Source: an uncultured Clostridium sp.
Lineage (GTDB): Bacteria > Bacillota > Clostridia > Clostridiales > Clostridiaceae
DNA length: 11,322 bases
Assembly: GCA_934755305.1 (NCBI GenBank)
Contig: CAKVLD010000080.1
Span: forward strand, 1-11,322
Direction of reading: 5' to 3'
In this document: positions 8,301-11,322 of the stretch, one piece after another
Numbering within the stretch: the first letter of the stretch is position 1
Layout: each line of letters opens with the position of its first letter
Position numbers and translations under genes: made by a program
The notes under the pieces: generated by a model
What the model was told of the DNA's origin: nothing
The model's database searches: none
What the model saw: the letters and a program-made list of their open reading frames with translations, nothing else

Positions 8301-10487
8301 ACTAGAAAGTCTGGGCCATATCAAAGAGTTATAGAAGAATTCTTAAGTAAGAATAAAGTAGAAAATGCAGAAGAATTTTCTCCAAGTATAATAAATATGT
8401 TTAATGCTATAAATGGAGATTGGTTATTAAGATTATTATCAAGCAAGTCACATTTTCCTAAGGAAAAGATAAGTATATTATCTGCAATAAAATTAGCATT
8501 AGCTAAATTTAGAAAAGATAATATGATTTGGGTACCAATATCTTTAGAAGAAGTTTTAAGAGTATCTGGGGGAGCAGGTTTAAAACAAAATGATGGTTTC
8601 TTCTCAGCTAAAAATTTAGGATTTGATAATGGTGTTACTAGTGATGATATATTACTAGTTGGAATAGAAGAAATTGAAGGTAGAGTATTTGTTAACTATT
8701 ATCCAGTTGAAGTAAAGATAGGAATTAATGAAAATTCATATGTTCACAAAGGCATAGAGCAAGCTAAATCAACTAAGAAAATATTTAATAAGACTTTATT
8801 ACCAGATGAAAATGGTGATTTAACTAGCACACAAAAAGTATATAGAAACTTCTTAATGCAGTTAGTAATAACAAGTGCAGAGAAATTAAATCTATATAAT
8901 GTTTGTTCTGAAGAAAACTGGATAAATATAATAGGTTCAGATTTGAGAAGAAAACTGCTTAATGAAGAATATGAAATCAGTAATAGAATTGAAGGTTCAA
9001 TAGGTGAGGCTGCTGTAATATCATTCAAGAAAGGTAGTACAAGTAATATTTCTGAAATGCAGGATAATGTAATGGTCGTTGAAATGTCTGAAGATGATGG
9101 AATAAACTTTATTACTAAAACAGTAGGTGAAATACGTTCAATAGTAGATAGTATAGCTATTTCAGATGCAGATGTTAATGAAGCAGTAATATTACCAGAA
9201 GTTAAAACCATTTATGAGGAAGAAGTAAATATTAATGATAATGAAATACTAGATGAAGCTTCAGTTGAAGTAGAGGTAGTAAATGAGCATCTATCAGAGT
9301 CATCAACTAAATCTGTAATTGAAAAAACTGAAAATAGAAATATGGAAATATTATTTGGAACAAATCAAAATAACAATAAGGAAATATTATGGTGTCCTAA
9401 CGATACAAATAAAGTTTTCCATACCAATACTGGTATTATAGGAACTATGGGTACTGGTAAGACTCAATTTACTAAATCAGTTATTACACAAATTCATAGG
9501 GAATTTAAAAATAATATTGATGGAAAAGAAGTTGGAATTTTAATCTTTGATTATAAAGGAGATTATAATAAATCAAAAACAGACTTTATAGAAGCTACAA
9601 ATGCAAAAGTATTTGAACTATATCATTTACCTTTTAACCCATTATCAATTGTAAAAACACAAACACCAAAGCCAATGTTACCACTTCATACAGCTAATAG
9701 CTTAAAAGAAACACTAGCAAAAGCATTTGGACTTGGAATTAAGCAAGAAACTCTTTTAAGAGACTTAATAATGGAAGCTTATGAAAAGAGAGGAATTATT
9801 AAAAATAAGCCTGATACTTGGGATAATCCAGCTCCAACATTAAAAGATGTATATGATATATATGTAAATAGAGATGATTTAAAGGAAGATAGTTTATATG
9901 CTGCTTTTAGTAATTTAATAGACTTTGAAATATTTGAACCAGATCCAAATGAAACAGAAAGTTTATTTGACTTAATAGAAGGGGTAACAGTAATTGATTT
10001 ATCAGGATATGATCCAGGAATACAAAATCTTGTTGTAGCAATTACCTTAGATTTATTCTATTCACAAATGCAGGCGTATGGACATAGTAAAATAGATGGT
10101 AGCTTAAGACAGCTTAATAAAATAGTTTTAGTAGATGAAGCTGATAATTTCCTAAGCAAGAATTTCGCTTCATTAAAGAAGATATTAAAAGAAGGAAGGG
10201 AATTTGGTGTAGGAACAATTCTTTCCACTCAATTATTAAGCCATTTCTCAACAGGAGAAAATGATTATGCAAATTATATTTTAACTTGGGTAATTCATAA
10301 TGTAGCTGACTTAAATAATAAAGATGTTAAGTATATTTTTAATACACAAAGCAAGCAAGAAGAAGAACACTTATATAATAAGATAAAGAGTTTAAATAAA
10401 CATTATAGCTTAGTTAAAATGGGAGATAGTGATAGACCTATTTATATGAAAGATAAAGCTTTTTGGGAATTGGTGGAATATAAATAA
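5346..10487 (+). CDS. dptH: DptH-like restriction protein: PD-(D/E)xK-like region plus C-terminal HerA-type ATPase
   Basis: From the ATG at 5346 the protein has 1713 residues (1718 if GTG 5331 is used). DptH is the large subunit of the DptFGH complex, which restricts DNA lacking phosphorothioates. The C-terminal part is a HerA/FtsK-like motor: Walker A GTMGTGKT at 1366-1373, a DYKGDY motif at 1402-1407, Walker B IVLVDE at 1593-1598, and STQ at 1627-1629 as a probable sensor. The central part has conserved-looking blocks: PLHPL at 636-640, an HYSDQYT motif from residue 969, and a region at about 1068-1139 with the layout of a PD-(D/E)xK nuclease (D1100 or D1101, E1122-V-K1124, Q1139). An acidic, low-complexity linker at about 1275-1345 separates this from the motor. 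Residues about 320-480 look beta-rich. There is no signal peptide or membrane segment. The start overlaps dptG by 20 bp. The DptH call is strong; the nuclease assignment is inference from residue spacing. Confidence 0.9.
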   Translation: MLDQFYSYLSDKIIEFFKDNPLTSGAKYNIQFETEEQVENLYEALKENSLKEDYEYLDKDGSVKYRSYLLDFSGVKLIIASTMNNVQPDFLTRLRNMVGLEPGYEDKAILFIHNTTLDSIMGGTESFAKEGMPFHIDSIQRDIKIKLQMSNFSEVDREIINLDLERKKSGLFGESKSVFEYRDLLEIINGTCIEKEQYRNFGLFADSELYDLTGKHLKKRLKENINYFAKVDEIHNYGNPEVQLERYFEEKGIDKLKGEDWRNVDFKDVIKSVEEKKKIKPLEYINGSEGWDKEEGTSKAKSRIRNIIVFNEDNLEEYSMEFSFDDHLKKEFLKVDGDAEATTSGKKIKVKVKNTEGKSNFYKITYKNDKNVKFEFRIAMVKCSEKYLESIKTKFSVVYKKNKSYILVNTNESSMVLNEFASGETVYEVKDNYQTIPLPENEKLVVKFSESFEYENDSDLINFKINIKGQDIPFAVKGSTEKPTVVEGLKVWKLKREKECDFKLVGEDKLQHGTREFFTRGEFRKNLSLEKQIIDLEGLYFEERSEGLEAINLELSSELTNAYGNIISYYKLNKKLPSLTYINDDLRVLYEIYIQCYLRELNNIEEGSYVTKREKDLFKLGVVKRQVEDREILFTPLHPLNIAYQLKMVGETEDEELNDEIIKKFTSTYLLPYICEEDKLYIPMEQFHSPEWKYYVDQHLPRYKSSRDFVAKLVDEKIEEFVGHFKYMFNMGGNAPIRINLINTGDSKEILQGIFKYYLKQLKATKNSNILPIELFIYSDKNITNAFEEVALNDNIESLKNIYAIDLSVDNMSEEDVLNLYREKVQFYTKKISEGIEYAHITFLEMNDVVKTVTSNMDDIPSGIIMNGLISGVPSVFLGDSYRTGFGTKYANTDTNLMNISIKLNALNSALSGEPFNSNQCKAISISNNSRITLDNIYDASHWVTFIDPKVDLNFFKNDPEAKDLLIIHYSDQYTTAGGYDAITVTRKSGPYQRVIEEFLSKNKVENAEEFSPSIINMFNAINGDWLLRLLSSKSHFPKEKISILSAIKLALAKFRKDNMIWVPISLEEVLRVSGGAGLKQNDGFFSAKNLGFDNGVTSDDILLVGIEEIEGRVFVNYYPVEVKIGINENSYVHKGIEQAKSTKKIFNKTLLPDENGDLTSTQKVYRNFLMQLVITSAEKLNLYNVCSEENWINIIGSDLRRKLLNEEYEISNRIEGSIGEAAVISFKKGSTSNISEMQDNVMVVEMSEDDGINFITKTVGEIRSIVDSIAISDADVNEAVILPEVKTIYEEEVNINDNEILDEASVEVEVVNEHLSESSTKSVIEKTENRNMEILFGTNQNNNKEILWCPNDTNKVFHTNTGIIGTMGTGKTQFTKSVITQIHREFKNNIDGKEVGILIFDYKGDYNKSKTDFIEATNAKVFELYHLPFNPLSIVKTQTPKPMLPLHTANSLKETLAKAFGLGIKQETLLRDLIMEAYEKRGIIKNKPDTWDNPAPTLKDVYDIYVNRDDLKEDSLYAAFSNLIDFEIFEPDPNETESLFDLIEGVTVIDLSGYDPGIQNLVVAITLDLFYSQMQAYGHSKIDGSLRQLNKIVLVDEADNFLSKNFASLKKILKEGREFGVGTILSTQLLSHFSTGENDYANYILTWVIHNVADLNNKDVKYIFNTQSKQEEEHLYNKIKSLNKHYSLVKMGDSDRPIYMKDKAFWELVEYK

Positions 10488-10571
10488 AGAATATTGGTGT
10501 TTATTGGTATAATTAATTATATACTAAAATGAATTTATAGAACATACTAATAAATAGTGGGATGGTGGATT
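10488..10571 (+). promoter_or_regulatory. AT-rich gap with a candidate promoter for the membrane protein gene
   Basis: A perfect TATAAT at 10508-10513, with TG at 10505-10506, makes an extended -10. The matching -35 position (10485-10490, TAAAGA) is poor. The -10 overlaps a 14-bp perfect palindrome at 10508-10521, and TATTGGT occurs twice 10 bp apart (10492-10498 and 10502-10508). I see no convincing terminator after dptH, so read-through into the next gene is also possible. The sequence is so AT-rich that chance matches are likely. Confidence 0.4.
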
Positions 10572-11322
10572 ATGGGGAAAATATATAATGAATTTAAAAA
10601 GAGAAGTAATAATTATTTGAAAGTTGGAATGCTATTTTTTTTAGGTTTAGTTTTATTAATAATTACTTTAATAATGAGTGATGGAATAATAAACACTGTT
10701 TTAGGAACTTTAGCATCTTATTTCATTGTAAGTAGTGTACTTGATTTTTTAAATAAATGTTGGGGTGATGAAGAATTAATAAATAAAGTTTGTGATTGCA
10801 TTAATGGAGAATCTAAAGCGTTAAAATTAGGAATTACTGATATAAGAGATGAGTACTCAGCTAATCTAACAGACGATCTTTTTAACATTAAAGATAATAA
10901 TATTTTTATTTTGCATGTATATGGATATGCGTGGACAGAAGCAAATAGAAAGGAGATTATTGAATTCCTAAAAAATGAAAAAAATACTCTTAATATAGTT
11001 TTAGCAGATTATAGAGAAGAAAAGGTAAGTAATATATATACAAATCAATATTCTCAAAAAGATGCTAAAAGAAAAATAGTGGAAAGTTTAAAGTTATGGA
11101 GAGAAATATATGAAATTGCGGGAGAAAAAAATAATTTAAATATAAGGTTATATAAGGGAATAATTAATAATGCAATATATGGAAATGGGAAGTGTTGTAT
11201 GTGTTATCACTTTTCATCATCAATTAAAAGAAACCATGAAAGTATGACATATGTTAAAGCAAAAAAAATAGAAGATGGAATATATATGAGATATAAGGAT
11301 GAGTTTGATGATGTATTTGAAC
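10572..11322 (+). CDS. Two-helix membrane protein with a cytoplasmic domain of unknown function (3' end outside window)
   Basis: The frame is open from the ATG at 10572 to the right edge, 250 codons without a stop. A G-rich stretch, GTGGGATGGTGG (10557-10568), precedes the ATG. An in-frame GTG at 10557 is possible but has no site of its own, and TAA at 10551 closes the frame. Two hydrophobic helices are clear, at about residues 17-35 and 39-60. Basic residues before the first (K9, K10, R11) suggest that both termini are inside the cell. The rest is a soluble alpha/beta region, with a strand-like IFILHVYGYAW, then LNIVLADY, then a pattern of helix plus LNIRLY. This order loosely recalls DUF5919 or phospholipase-D-like domains, but no HKD motif is visible before the edge. 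GKCCMC holds three close cysteines. It is not a known Dnd component. Being directly downstream and on the same strand, it could be an accessory factor or an independent gene. Confidence 0.7.
   Translation, partial: MGKIYNEFKKRSNNYLKVGMLFFLGLVLLIITLIMSDGIINTVLGTLASYFIVSSVLDFLNKCWGDEELINKVCDCINGESKALKLGITDIRDEYSANLTDDLFNIKDNNIFILHVYGYAWTEANRKEIIEFLKNEKNTLNIVLADYREEKVSNIYTNQYSQKDAKRKIVESLKLWREIYEIAGEKNNLNIRLYKGIINNAIYGNGKCCMCYHFSSSIKRNHESMTYVKAKKIEDGIYMRYKDEFDDVFE

Noticed and set aside
8744..9211. Minus-strand ORF of 155 codons within dptH
   Set aside because: It is an antisense shadow of a long, well-supported gene and has no domain or RBS support. The shorter minus ORFs at 1106-1399, 2433-2726, 4060-4311, 4545-4793 and 6644-6901 were rejected for the same reason.
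10508..10521. 14-bp all-A/T palindrome as a terminator for dptH
   Set aside because: It contains no G-C pairs, lacks a proper loop and T tract, and overlaps a perfect TATAAT, so it is a poor terminator. It is noted only as part of the promoter region.
1..11322. CRISPR array, tRNA, rRNA, insertion sequence or integrase
   Set aside because: I saw no regularly spaced repeats, cloverleaf-like segments, transposase motifs or integrase motifs. Almost all of the window is coding.

Overview
The window is very AT-rich. It uses AGA for arginine and ATA for isoleucine heavily, has strong G-rich Shine-Dalgarno sites and one TTG start, and all genes lie on the + strand. This points to a low-GC Firmicute, most likely Clostridium or a close relative. 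That is an inference from composition and protein style, not a species call.

Layout. (1) Bases 1-1433 hold the 3' end of a larger gene. Its frame is open to the left edge, so the Met at 231 is internal. The visible part has a duplicated linker peptide, a DUF3320-like segment, a helix-hairpin-helix-like segment and an RpiR-like helix-turn-helix at the C-terminus. (2) Bases 1434-1626 are intergenic: an 11-bp perfect-stem terminator, then a promoter whose spacer is filled by an inverted repeat, then a strong RBS before a TTG start. (3) Bases 1627-10487 form a tight three-gene operon that I read as dptF-dptG-dptH (also called dndFGH), the restriction arm of DNA phosphorothioation (Dnd) systems. 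dptF and dptG are 1 bp apart, and dptG and dptH overlap by about 20 bp. (4) Bases 10488-10571 are a short AT-rich gap with a perfect TATAAT. (5) Bases 10572-11322 hold the 5' part of a two-helix membrane protein that runs off the right edge.

How the genes work together. In characterised systems, DndCDE with a cysteine desulfurase put sulfur into the DNA backbone, and DptFGH attacks DNA that lacks the mark. Here only the restriction arm is visible. No dndB, dndC, dndD or dndE is present, and the flanks are a probable defence-type DUF3320 protein and an unknown membrane protein. The modification genes may lie outside the window, or this FGH module may be solitary.

Most notable points: a DUF4145/HEPN-like domain at the front of DptF, a four-cysteine cluster in DptF, a PD-(D/E)xK-like nuclease signature in the middle of DptH ahead of its HerA-like motor, the unusual domain set of the first gene, and the membrane protein next to the operon. 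I see no tRNA, rRNA, CRISPR array, insertion sequence or integrase.
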